The notes beneath the pieces are model-generated. The model was given only the letters and a program-made list of their open reading frames with translations, had not been told where the DNA came from and made no database searches. Shown piece after piece: positions 25,531 to 36,520 of a DNA stretch of 64,000 nt (the first letter of the stretch is position 1; every line of letters begins with the position of its first letter). Made by a program: the position numbers and the translations under genes. Origin of the DNA: Grifola frondosa (Eukaryota > Basidiomycota > Agaricomycetes > Polyporales > Grifolaceae); NCBI GenBank assembly GCA_001683735.1, contig LUGG01000006.1:186001-250000 (forward strand), written 5' to 3'.

Positions 25531-25930
25531 ATGTTTCATGGCCATGATCCACAGAAGAAAGGGCCATCGCAACCAGAACTCCTCGAGAGGCGTGCGAAAC
25601 ATAACCCTCAATATCCGTTGTTCGTGTTCTGCGATGGCAAGAGAAGCAGGTTCATACCCATAGAATCCTACACAGTCCATTACGGGCATCCGGAGAACAG
25701 CACACATTGTTAATGCTGCGGCTAATGTTGTGGCAGCTCCTGTAGACTCCAATAAACCTTCCGTCGTTGCTATTCTCGCTGTCGGAGGTATTCGTGATGA
25801 ATACTCCACACATCTTCCTGCAACTGAAATATCGTACGTTGTAAACGTCATAATATCCAGCGGCATGCTAGCGGACAAGGATTTCTCGAAAGGATCAATC
25901 TACTACCAACAACACGACGGATGCAGTAGG
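25531..25930 (+). pseudogene. fragment of an adenylate-forming reductase adenylation domain
   Basis: QPELLERRAKHNPQYPLFVF followed by GIRRTAHIVNAAANVV and SNKPSVVAILAVGG matches the first part of the adenylation domain seen at 7.5-7.8 kb (compare LENNPNHRLFIFAK and SPVVAILAPSG there). A frame slip near 25690 separates the first two pieces. A possible intron starts after AVGG, and a short continuation (ISYVVNVIISSGML) follows. Nothing of the carrier or reductase domains remains. It is a truncated second copy, not a working gene. Confidence 0.65.
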
Positions 25931-26139
25931 TAAAGCACAACGAGCTGCTGTCCTTCACGAACTGACCTGCATGCTAATAGATCCCATTACCTTCGTTGAT
26001 ATGCAATTTTCAATACAGTAACTTCCGCTACGGCCATATATACTTTCTCTAGCTGCATTGAATGACGAGGACCCCAGTGATGTAAAGTCGATCGCCTTGC
26101 AACATTGTGAATAAGCCATCCATCAGTCGCGAGAGCCAC

Positions 26140-26795
26140 ATGCTTACCAAACGAAACTTTCAGACTTCGGCCTCCCCCGACGTTGTCGCTGCATCGCTTG
26201 ACGACGTCGGTATCCAAGAAGTTGCCGGCCTCGAAGCCTTGGTGAGCACAGCGCCTTACACCTACCACTCTTCCCAGCAACTCCTTTCCTCCAGATCCCA
26301 GACAACTTCGCCTTTAGCGCCGATGAGTGCCTGCAATGCTGCGACATCCAACGAAGTGTCCAGTCCACGAACCAGCGCCGGTCGCACCTCCCGTCGAATG
26401 CCCTCCCGTCAGGCTTCAGCGGTTCCCCCGCCCCTGGCGCTACCTCCACCTCTGCATCGAGCACCCCCTCCAGCGGGTACAGCACTGCCACTGCATGTCC
26501 CACGTCCACATCCACACCCACGCACTACAACCGCAACATCTGGCAGACACAGGCGCAGCTCCTCGGCGCGCTGTCCGATGCGTCTTCGAGCGTCTCATCA
26601 TCGATGCAGCCCGTCACGATCGCGCTGATAGTCGTCGCTGGGGTTATGGCACTGGGATACCTCGTGATGGCTATTCTGTTCTTGGGCCGCCGCCGCGGCG
26701 CCGACAAGATGAAGATCCATGTCCATGTCTGCCCGGCATTGACTAGCCGCTACCTTGTTCCTACGGTTGAGGAGAAGTACGATAGCAGCTCTTGA
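26140..26795 (+). CDS. Ser/Thr-rich single-pass membrane protein, unknown
   Basis: Two exons join in phase across a GTGAGC..CCAG intron near 26242-26295. The second exon reads IPDNFAFSADECLQCCDIQR, then a Ser/Thr/Pro-rich stalk, one strongly hydrophobic helix (VTIALIVVAGVMALGYLVMA) with flanking Arg residues, and a short cytosolic tail ending VPTVEEKYDSSS at 26795. The Cys cluster before the stalk suggests an extracellular disulfide-bonded head. The start at 26140 is uncertain: no signal peptide is visible, so a 5' exon may be missing. I do not recognise the family. Confidence 0.5.
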
Positions 26796-27216
26796 GTCGG
26801 GTTCGTGGGCACGGGGTAGCTTTGTAGTACGGAGCTTTGAGCGGACACCATCGGGTAGCACTGTAGATTAATTTCTGGTTTCTCTTTCTGTAACGAACAG
26901 GCGTATTAATAACCCAGGACACTTGTGGTAATGTTATTTCTCTATGCGGGGTCTATGTCGTTCGACCTGAAGCTTAAAATTCCAGAATTTCATTCACAGT
27001 TCACGTTATGATGGTTACTCCAATTCCATAGCACTTTGGCGCCGCCACGACACATCACTCATACGATCAAAAAGTACGTGATTCCAACAAGTTACCTGAT
27101 AAGCAACGACCGCCCTCAACATGCTTAGCTTGCAGGTAGACTCACAGAAGCCTTTCTTCGCCTGAATAAAGTACTGATTGTGAGAATAACGGTCGAAAGT
27201 ATGCAGCGATATGTGC
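26796..27216. other. convergent intergenic region
   Basis: About 420 bases between two 3' ends, with no feature I can support. Confidence 0.5.
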
Positions 27217-27800
27217 TCACTGCAGCTGTGCCAGCGCCGCGAATGCTTCATCCTCAGTTGTCTCCGGAGGCTGACTCGTTGGGCGTGCCCTAAGTTCCTC
27301 GCAAAATACACGCCTAGAAATGGACTGGGTCACATAGGAGTAATCGAGTGTCATATGCCGCTTACGCAAGTTCTGCGTTTCTTTTCACGATCGCCGTTCG
27401 GATATGGGGAGGCTGTTGAGCCATATCAACCATGACAATACACATGAGAGCTGTATGAGCAGCGGACGTGATTTCGAGACGGCTGTTGCGTGGCGTAAGT
27501 AAGGGATCCGAGGTATTATGCATGAACGATAACGTACTCTTCGAGGCTAACAGCAGGCCTGTTACATATTTCCTCCACTTGAGTCATGTACGCATCTCGA
27601 TTCTCTGGTGTGGGTGGCCATAATTTATTGGCGTCAATGACATGGTGTGGCAACTCAGATATACGAGCATGAACTTCTCGAAGTCCATCTGGGTCTGCCC
27701 GAAGAATAGCGGACTGCTCTTCAAAGATTCGCTCAAACTTGTTACGATTGTGAGCAATCTGTTCAATGACGACTTCGTCAGCGGCGGTGATCCTTCCCAT
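27217..27800 (-). CDS. small helical protein of unknown function (158 aa)
   Basis: Three exons (27538-27800, 27366-27482, 27217-27313) splice in phase to exactly 159 codons including stop. The product begins MGRITAADEVVIEQIAHNRN and continues with predicted helices (KFERIFEEQSAILRADPDGL, RLEITSAAHTALMCIVMV), ending EDEAFAALAQLQ. All splice sites are good (GTACGT, GTAAGC; CAACAG, TTCTAG), which supports a real gene. No membrane helix, signal peptide or known motif is seen. It lies 449 bases downstream of the mannosyltransferase gene on the same strand. Confidence 0.7.
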
Positions 27801-28248
27801 ATCGTGCGTTGAATATGAATGGTGGAGAGTTGGTGTTTGGACGAGGTGATTATTGCCACAACGGCTGAGATTGAAATGATGAGAGCGTTAATGCGGCTCC
27901 GCACAGGAGATGCTGAACCCGTCAGAGTCGCCCGCCTTTCCACAGAGAAAAGCCTCGCAAACTCTCGATCTTCGCCCTCTTGGAATAGGCGATGGCGATG
28001 GCTACCAGCGTGGCGTCTTTCCGGATTTTTGCCCTGGGGCTTGATGGCAACCAAAGCGGCCACCAGTTTATTCTTTTGATTCGAGTCTTTTGCGAATTTA
28101 ATGAATGGATTCAGATCCAAACTCACGGGACAACGGAAACGGTTCACGATGCGATGGACAATATATTTACACGCTTCGGAAGGTATAAAAACTTGAGACA
28201 CAGACACACAAAAGACCAACACCTCACCCACCGCCTACGCATCTGCAG

Positions 28249-31093
28249 TCACCTTCGCCGCGAAATGAAGCGTCCAGGACCCCAATAATCTTTTGCTATT
28301 GACCGAGTCTCCATCCAACCTGTCAAGGCGTTCAGCACAAGAACACATCAAACAGGAGAGCACTTACCCTGGAGTTCCGTATGTCAACGGCGAGATGAAG
28401 ATGAACATGCCCAGCATGAACAATGCGAACACTCCCACGAAGACCGGTCCTCGCAAGCCGAGGTCCGCATACGTCCTTCGGCGAGGACGCGTTTTCGGGC
28501 CCAGTTCAGAAACAGGGAAATTGATGGTCTCAGAGAGTATGAAGCTTAGCACGGCGCCTGCTACGAGGGAAGAGGCAAGATGCGAGGGAAGATAGTGATG
28601 AATGAAGAGTTGGCGGTTCATCAGGTAGAATGGGAAGTAGTGCACCGCCCAGAACAAGAAGAAGAAGCCCGTCGAGTTCCACAAGCGGTTGAGCACGGCT
28701 GCCACAAACAAATTTAGCACAGCAAGATTTCTACGGGGAGTAGAGACTTACATGTAGAGATGGGATGGTTGTCGCGGCGACGCGCAAGTATGTCTGAGCC
28801 CAGAACGCCAACGTAGAGGGCCAACGCAAGTGCACATGTCCACCATCCGATGATGTTGCCGATGAGGTAGATCTGTTTCTGGTCAGAGCTTTGTGTCCAG
28901 AAGCTGATACCACTCAGGAGGAAGGGCCACTCCACTGGACTGCTAGCGTATGGATGGGACGCAGTAAGCCCGGCGTTATGCTCCAGCATCAGAAGCTGTA
29001 ACTCCGCAAACTTCTTGAAAAAGTTCAACTTCTTGGGCTCCTTGGCTGCGACGTCCCCAGTGCGGTTCTTGAGGTCTTCGCCCGCTGCACACTTTCTCAA
29101 CCCACCAGAAACATGATTATTAAGGAGTCAACTTACATTCGTCCGCAACGATGTTATCGACAAACCAGATTGCGCTCTTCTCTAAGGTGTTTTTGTTACC
29201 GTTTATTTCCTGCTGCTTGAAGGCCCAGTCGGGGAGTTGTTTAGAGTGCGTCCACATCGCGACCTTCGTGGGGACGTGTATGAGCCTGAAGTGTCCAGAC
29301 TTGCTCTTCCATGCCTCGCTCTCTTGCCCATCGGCGAGCCGCAGGGAGAACAGTGTATCGTTGTATCGCGAAAGATCGTCCTTTGGCCACGCCGTAAACT
29401 CCTCATTCGTCGGCATCAATGGGGAAGCGACGTCGTGCGTGAGCAAATATGATTGGGTGCTGACGTGCAACAGCTGAATCACGTCATCGTTGCGTACAAT
29501 CCTGCCCCGCCCCGTCTCAGGGAGCGCCTTCGTTGGGATGACCTGCCAGTGGTTGTTAATATCCTCATGACCATAGCCCGTAACCTGTTGGCCTGGCCAT
29601 GTGTTCAGATAAAAACATGCGGGATGAGAGATAATAACTACCTTGGCTGCTAATCCGGCCGTCATCATACTTCAGAGGATAGTGCTCCGGGTGAGAGTGC
29701 AAAAACACTCTAGTATCCTTGTGTCTGATCGTGACAGTGTCGTAGTACCGGATTTCTGGAAGGATAATCGTCATTGGTCAGTGAATTAATTGTTTTGAAT
29801 TCTTTAAACTACCTTGGCTGTTCAGAAGCAACTCGTTGCCTCTCAGAGTCTCCTGGAACGCTGGGCTCATGAAGGTATCACCGGTGCCAGAATTAGTGAG
29901 GATGGACAGATGAATGTAGAATACAGTGAGGTACAAGATGAGAGGCAGGACGATGAAACCAACAGCTCTAGCGATGAAGTGTTTCCAAAAATATTCCTGT
30001 AGAGCAATATCAAACACAGAAATATTGAAAAAGGTTTTGGTTGAACCAACCATGGTATTTCCAGTCCTGTAATCAAGAATATCCCATAGGTCAATGAGGA
30101 CCGCTATGCCGACAGCAACGACGGTTAAAATCCCATTGACTTTGGATGCCCATGTGCAAGCCATGAAAAACCCGGTCGCTAGCAGCCAAGTCCACCAATC
30201 GGAGGAAAACTCCCTATAAGATGGTGAGACACAGAAACAAGCGGCATAACACAGACGCTTACCGATAGCGTAATTTACGGAAGCGGATGTATGAGTACAT
30301 GGTGAGCGACATGAAGAATATTAGGGTCGCATCGAGCAGGATCAATCGAGACTGTGCGACATGGGCGTTGTCTTATGCAGTAGCAAAATGAGATCCGGTC
30401 AATGTACAATAATAAGTTGTCTCACCAAGCAATACAATTATAGCCGAGAATGCAGCAACGATGGTGGAATATCCGCTTTCCTTCATGATCGCATAGATGA
30501 TAGGTACCGTAAGACTTCCAAGAGCTGCCGGGAGTGCTCGCATTCCAACGTAGGGTACGCTAGCCTCCGTGTAGCTATCGCCGATGTTGTCGAACCCAAA
30601 ATGCCCGTCATATCCAACGAACCAGCCTGCGAGGCCAAAGAGCAGCTTCGCGAGCGGGGGATGAAACATCGAAGTAGTATTGCCTTGTAATGTAGTATGA
30701 TGCGAATTTGCCAAAGTGAACCTCATCGAAACTGTAAAACCACAGTCAAAGACACGCTGTGATGCGATGCGAGAGTGACTGACACGACTTGATCGGGATG
30801 GTTGATTTTATAGAAGCGTAGAGCAAAAGCAATCACTGTCAACACGGCGACCACTACTACGCTGGCCCCATCTGTCGCCAGTAATTTCTCTGCTTGACTG
30901 CGATTTTCCTGAGAGTAGGGAGTATCGCATCAGTGAGGGTGAGAGTGCACCAACGTTCGTACGTGTCACATACAGGATTGTGTGCGTCAATGGGATAAGT
31001 ATCATCTTCGGGGAGAATATCTAGAGGAACATCTGTGCGAGGCTTGCGATTCCGAAGCTGAGCACCAGATGGACCAGCAGATGAGCCGGACAT
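28249..31093 (-). CDS. dolichyl-phosphate-mannose-protein mannosyltransferase (PMT family)
   Basis: The protein starts [20 protein letters not shown] at 31093. The first luminal loop carries the catalytic motif [20 protein letters not shown] with [16 protein letters not shown]. The middle has luminal MIR repeats ([20 protein letters not shown], then HWQVIP and [16 protein letters not shown]). C-terminal helices include [20 protein letters not shown] and [20 protein letters not shown]. The last exon, after a GTAAGT intron, ends near 28249. PMTs transfer mannose from dolichol phosphate to Ser/Thr in the ER and are needed for cell-wall proteins. [11 protein letters not shown] points to the PMT1-like subfamily rather than PMT2 (usually WDEAHFGKFGS), but this is from memory. 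One 54-base in-phase segment (near 30000-30053) looks like an intron that stays open. Confidence 0.93.
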
Positions 31094-31208
31094 CGTTAGG
31101 GAAGAAGGGGAGGATAAAGAACAGTGTGAGTTTGTGAATTGCCACCGCAGCGCGTATACGCGCTTGTTTGTTTGGCCCGATCTTGCCAAACATTCACTCT
31201 TGACGTCC
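31094..31208. promoter_or_regulatory. compact divergent promoter of the PMT and PRP4 genes
   Basis: Only 115 bases separate the two start codons, which point away from each other, so both promoters and leaders must overlap here or extend into coding sequence. No TATA box is evident. Confidence 0.6.
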
Positions 31209-33175
31209 ATGTCCGAACTCACTTTCGATACCCTCATCGACGATGGCAACTATTTGGGGACAGAGAGAGCTCGTCTCGAAAATAAGCTCCTCCTGGATGA
31301 GCTAGAACGGAAGAAGAAAGCAAGAAGTCTTGCCGTACCTACCGATGATAACCGTGTCAAAGCCAGGCTAAGGGAGATCGGAGAGCCCATAACACTCTTC
31401 GGTGAACGAGTGAGTGCTTGGCGAAACTATTCAGGTGATGGGGGGGAGCTATTCTGATGCAGCAGAATAGGCTGCGGACCGCCGGGACCGCCTGATTTAT
31501 GTCTTGTCCCAAATCCATGCGGCACGAGGAGATGAGGCCATGCAGGTGGAAGAAGAATCGAGCGAAGAGAGTGAAGAGGAGGTATGTCTCTCGTATGGTC
31601 TGATTATTGTTCCAGCTATCTCAAACACTCGATAGGAAGAAGAATTCTACTCCCCAGGTTCCCTCGAGCTTTTGGAGGCACGGAGACTTTTGGCAGAATA
31701 CTCTCTTCCCAGGTTGGATTTCCCCTACAAATAGGCGGACAATAAAATAGGTGCTTACTGTGTTTCGTTGTGTGGTTGTGTTCCCATGTAGAGCTCAAAA
31801 ACGAGTTGCGCAGCAGTGGGTACATAGCAAGATTCCTCTCGGTCGCATCATAGACATTCGCAAAAAGGTCTTCGCCGATGTGAAGGTGAGCTGCCCTTCT
31901 GGTTGCGTATCTTTTTGTGCATGAATCACATATTTGTTTTCGTTCCAGAACTTCACAAATCTCGGATCGCAAATTGGAGATGATCGGCCAATATCACAAG
32001 TGCGCTTCTCTCCAAACAGCAAATTCTTGGCTACTGGAAGTTGGTCAGGTAACGTAAAACTCTGGAATGTCCCCGCTTGTACTCCAGTACGAACGTTCAG
32101 AGGTGCGTTCTTTAGGAAGCATTATTGCACTATGTGCCTAATGACCCCTTGAATAGGACACAATGATCGTGTCGGAGGTGTTGCATGGCACCCTCGAGCT
32201 ACGTTATCGCAGAGTGAAGATGCCGTGAATCTTGTCAGTGGTGCAGGGGACTACAGTGTGAACTTATGGTCTCTTAACAGGTGTGCACTGTCGATACTCT
32301 ACTGACCCAACTATTGACGTTTCGCCTTCAGCGACACGCCCTTATCTGTGCTCAAGGGGCACGCAGACCGCGTATGTCGAGTGGCATTCCATTCCTCAGG
32401 TAACTATGTTGCCAGCGCAAGCTTCGACACCACATGGAGACTTTGGGACGTGGCGACATCGAAGGAGCTACTCTTACAGGAGGGCCATTCGAAGGAGGTA
32501 TATTCTGTGGAGTTCCAAGATGACGGCGCGCTAGCTGCATCCGGGTATGCCCTCGCTCACTCAGGTCAGCATATATTTATCGCATGTTTTTTTATAGAGG
32601 ACTTGATGCGATCGGACGAGTGTGGGATTTACGAACCGGACGAACCGCGATGGTGCTGGATGGACACGTTCAAGCCATCTTTTCCATTGCCTTTTCGCCG
32701 AACGGGTCAGTCAACTTTCAAAAGTCTATGCTCGTCCATTCATGTTAACTGAGTTACAAACAGTTACCAAATTGCCACAGGCTCTGGGGACGACACCATC
32801 CGAATTTGGGACATGCGCTCGCTCAAGGCGCTGTACACCATTCCTGCGCACCTCTCCAACGTTGCCGATGTGCGCTTCTTCCATGCGGCCGAACTTCCGA
32901 CTTTGGGGGATGTCACGATGGATGGCACACACGGGCAGGAGGCGGACGCGCAGGCCACAGAGGAATGGCAGTACCGCTCGGGGTTGTACCTTGCGAGTGC
33001 GGGCTATGACGGGTTGGTGAAGCTTTGGAGTGCAGACGACTGGCAGCTCCTGCGCACGCTGCCCACGGATGGCGGGAAGGTGATGTCCGTCGACCTCTCG
33101 AGCGACGCGAAGATGCTCGCGTGTGGGACGTACAACCGCAACTTCCATATGTTCACCCCCGAGGCGGCAGCATGA
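31209..33175 (+). CDS. PRP4: U4/U6 snRNP protein Prp4 (WD-repeat splicing factor)
   Basis: The N-terminus [20 protein letters not shown] leads into a Prp4/SFM-like motif ([15 protein letters not shown] then [13 protein letters not shown]), an acidic stretch, and [20 protein letters not shown]. Seven WD repeats follow, including [94 protein letters not shown] and [20 protein letters not shown]. The stop is at 33173-33175. Prp4 sits in the U4/U6-U5 tri-snRNP and is needed for spliceosome activation. All introns splice in phase and no frame break is seen. Its 3' end faces MBP1 with only 106 bases between. Confidence 0.95.
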
Positions 33176-33281
33176 TGTAAACATAGTAATAAGTGCGATG
33201 CTGATTAAAAATACATTGATGAGGGTGCGGGATATGTAGCTCTCGACCGAGTCCGGAGTACTCTGCACGGAGTGGAGTCCA

Positions 33282-36100
33282 TTAGATCACACCATTGCGA
33301 ACCTGCAACGACACAATGAGAATGCATGGTGATTGAACTTAAAAAACAAATCGCACCTTTTGCATGAAACCAGATACACGACCAATATCAATAATTTGCG
33401 ACTCGCTCTCAACGGCGACAAGCAAGTTCTCCAATGACTAGGGCAATGCACAAATCGATCAGTACCCCACGATTAGCAGCAATATCAGCATACACACCTC
33501 CTCGACCTTATCCACGGACAATCCTGTACAAAGCGCCACGATCTTCTTACACTGAAATTCCTTCTCTGCACTCGCTCCCTGCAGTAGCCTCAGACGCGCC
33601 TCCATCAACTGTTCCATGCGTCCATGCCACATTGTCAGCCGCCGCAGCCTGATCAAGCTTGCGACTGAGTCTCCTACAGGCACTGTGGGCTCCACGTCCA
33701 GGTTGAACGAGATGTCCACCGAGCCTGCGATACCAGACATCGTTGAGCCCTGACCGCGCACCTGGAACGCTGGTCCCGCAGTAGCTGCCGCGTCTGACCC
33801 GTCGAGCTCAGTACGGCCCGTCCAGTCGAAGCTATCCTCTTCCACGAGCGCCTTTTCAAGGTTACGCACACGCTGGCTGGCTTGGTCAAGCTCGCCGCAG
33901 CGTGCTTGCCACTGCTGGATCTGCTTCCGCTGCTCGGACAGTTCGCGCGTCGCCGCGCGAAGATGCGCTTGTGTGACATCGAGACCATCTTGTTTCGCCT
34001 TCACCTCCGCAGCGAAGTCATTCCCGAGGGACTGTATCATGTTGCTAATGTCTGCGTGGCGACAGAGATCAGATACTATGCGTCATATGACACAAGCCAC
34101 CTTACCAGCTATTACATCTTGACTTTTTTGTACAGGTGCTGACGGACCCGACCGCAAAGATGACAAGATATCCTCTGCACGCGGACCACTACCGAGTTCC
34201 TGCGTCACAGAAAAACCATCAGTATGGCATTGCAGATGATGACAATATGTGGCTGACCTCCGTCTCTACTCCGAAGTCGCCGGGGCGCAAGCCCAATTTG
34301 TTGGGTAATATTCGATTTGCGCCCACGTCGAGCAAGACTCTTACCAAAATCCGGTTGCCCACCCTCGCAGCAATGTTCAATGCAGTATCACCGTGCTCGT
34401 CCTGCAGATCCACCAGCGAACGGAAATCTCCACCCTCGTTGTGCGCGATCCACGAAAATATCTGATCCAAGTAATATCGTGCAACAACAGCGCGCCCCTT
34501 GACTCCCGCCAGTGCCACGACATGATGCAGAACAGATTTGCGCGACGTGTCCAACGTGCGGATCGACTCGTGCAGTGCCGCCACTAGCAAGTGGAACGTC
34601 TGCTGATCCGCATTGTGTGGCGACAGACACGCGCGGATCAGTGGTGTCTCTCCATCAAGATTACCGCGATGTACGTCCGCGCCATTTGCAATGAGCGCCT
34701 CTACAGTAGCCAACCGCGCCATGCTGGCCGCGAGATGTAACGCTGTGTGGCCCTGCTCGTCAAGTACCGCATCCACTTCCAGAGGCTCAGAACTCGACTC
34801 CCGCAGAAGTTCAAGGACATTGGCAGGATCATCGCGCGAGCAAATAACTGAGACAACATTCGCATGTCTAGTTTCTACCGTCGGGAGGGAGCTGGACGCC
34901 GCTAACCGATGGAAGGGTTTGGAGGAGAATCTGGACCTATGAACTTCCGGTTCCAGCTGCCCATCCGGCATCTTACCGTTCATTAACGCCGCATTCGAAC
35001 TTGCAGGACGTAACATTGGGTGTGCCACCGCGGATAGAGGTGAGGGTTGCAATCCGTTATGTAGAAGTGGGAGAGATGCTTGTGCATGCAATCCGGCCGC
35101 TGTTTCTGGGAGAGGTGGCGGGGGTTCGGTGCGCGCCCGCTTAGTAGGTGAAGGTAGTCCATCTCCGTGTGGAGTAGTAGACGGAGGTCGTGATCGGTCG
35201 ACCATTTGTATGTCAGGAGAAGCCGCAAGAGCGGGAGGGGCCGTTTGCGAAGAAACTGCAGTGGGTGCTGTACCAAAGTCGGATTCCAAATCGGACCGTG
35301 TACGCTTCAGGGATGACTGTCCAATCGGAGGAGGGGTAGGAGAGACACCTGACATTGACTGAAACGGAGACTGTGGATATACGCCTGGATAATATGGACC
35401 AGGTGAAGGATATCCGCCGGGACGCGTTAGAGACATACTTGAAGTCGAGGGAGTGAAAAGGCCCTGGGCGCGGCCTTGGTTGAGGAGACGGAGCGCAGAG
35501 CCAGGCATGATGGGGGAGGAGCGAGCCCCCCTCCAGCAAAATTGCCTGGGGTCCCTACAGAGAATGAGAACAACGCAAAGGACGAAGAACGAGAAGTAAT
35601 ATTACCGGTCACATTCGGGAGCCCCGGAGGCAGGGCTCCGAGCGGATTAGCGTTGGGAACGAAGTCGAACAGAGGTGCTAATAGAGGCGCGACACCGTAC
35701 TGTATGGCAATATCACGACCCCGCTCAAGGGGGATCCTATCTGTGTCGTTAGCAGAGCGTTGATACAGAAGGAACCGCCACGCACCAGGTGCCTTGATAT
35801 TTGCCGTAACCTCCCTGCACAATCTCGTGTTTGCCAGGCAGAATCTCTTTCTCCAGGATCTTTGTGCGGCGGCCTTTGTCCACTCCTGCAACCTTCAATA
35901 TCTGCGTCGCGTTCACGTACGAGTCGGCACGTCGTCGCATCACTGCTATGCCTCGGACCATGCATTCATAAACCTGACGCGCCTAGGATTAATGAGGTTC
36001 CGTTATCGCAGAATATCGAACGCACCTGCACGGAGGAATATACGGCATTGTAGATCTTGACTGGGGGCTGTTGCGCCGGTGTTCGTGGAACTGACTGCAT
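33282..36100 (-). CDS. MBP1: APSES-ankyrin cell-cycle transcription factor (Mbp1, MBF subunit)
   Basis: The ATG at 36100 gives [20 protein letters not shown]. An intron then leads into the APSES (KilA-N) DNA-binding domain: [40 protein letters not shown] and [21 protein letters not shown] Pro/Ser-rich linker follows, then ankyrin repeats ([60 protein letters not shown], with [20 protein letters not shown]). A C-terminal coiled coil ([38 protein letters not shown]) and Swi6-type dimerisation region end VRNGVI at the TAA (33282-33284). Mbp1 with Swi6 drives G1/S genes through MCB (ACGCGT) sites. Confidence 0.94.
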
Positions 36101-36520
36101 TGCGCAGGGAAGGGAGAAACACGAAGGCTCGGCGCGCGACGTGAGAGCGCTCCTCGACGCGCCTGCAAGCGTGTTAGCGGAGATCCAATTTGGGGCACAT
36201 GTCGCATGGCATTTTTTGGTATGCCACCACCGCGACATCGTGACACGTCACAGGCGACGCCAATCACACTGAGAAGAAGAGATGACCATCGACGTTTTAC
36301 ACCTCAATGGAGTTGGGAATCGTCTCAAGCTTTGTAGACGCAATGCTCTCAAGGAAAGTTGAGCAGAAGAGAAGACATTAATATCGTCGTCACGTACTCA
36401 TCGTCAGAAGGCGCTTGCCCAGTGTGTGACACGTGTGACATGCACTGCGCGCCAGCAGGCGCCAGTGTCATCATCTAAGCCGCACTTACAGTAGGCGAGG
36501 CTGCTTGATTGTCCTCATCG
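36101..36520. promoter_or_regulatory. shared divergent promoter of MBP1 and MVP1
   Basis: A 420-base head-to-head spacer. It holds a CCAAT box near 36259 and two copies of ACACGT-type sequence (near 36243 and 36429). I found no ACGCGT MCB site, so autoregulation by MBF is not evident from the sequence. Confidence 0.45.
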
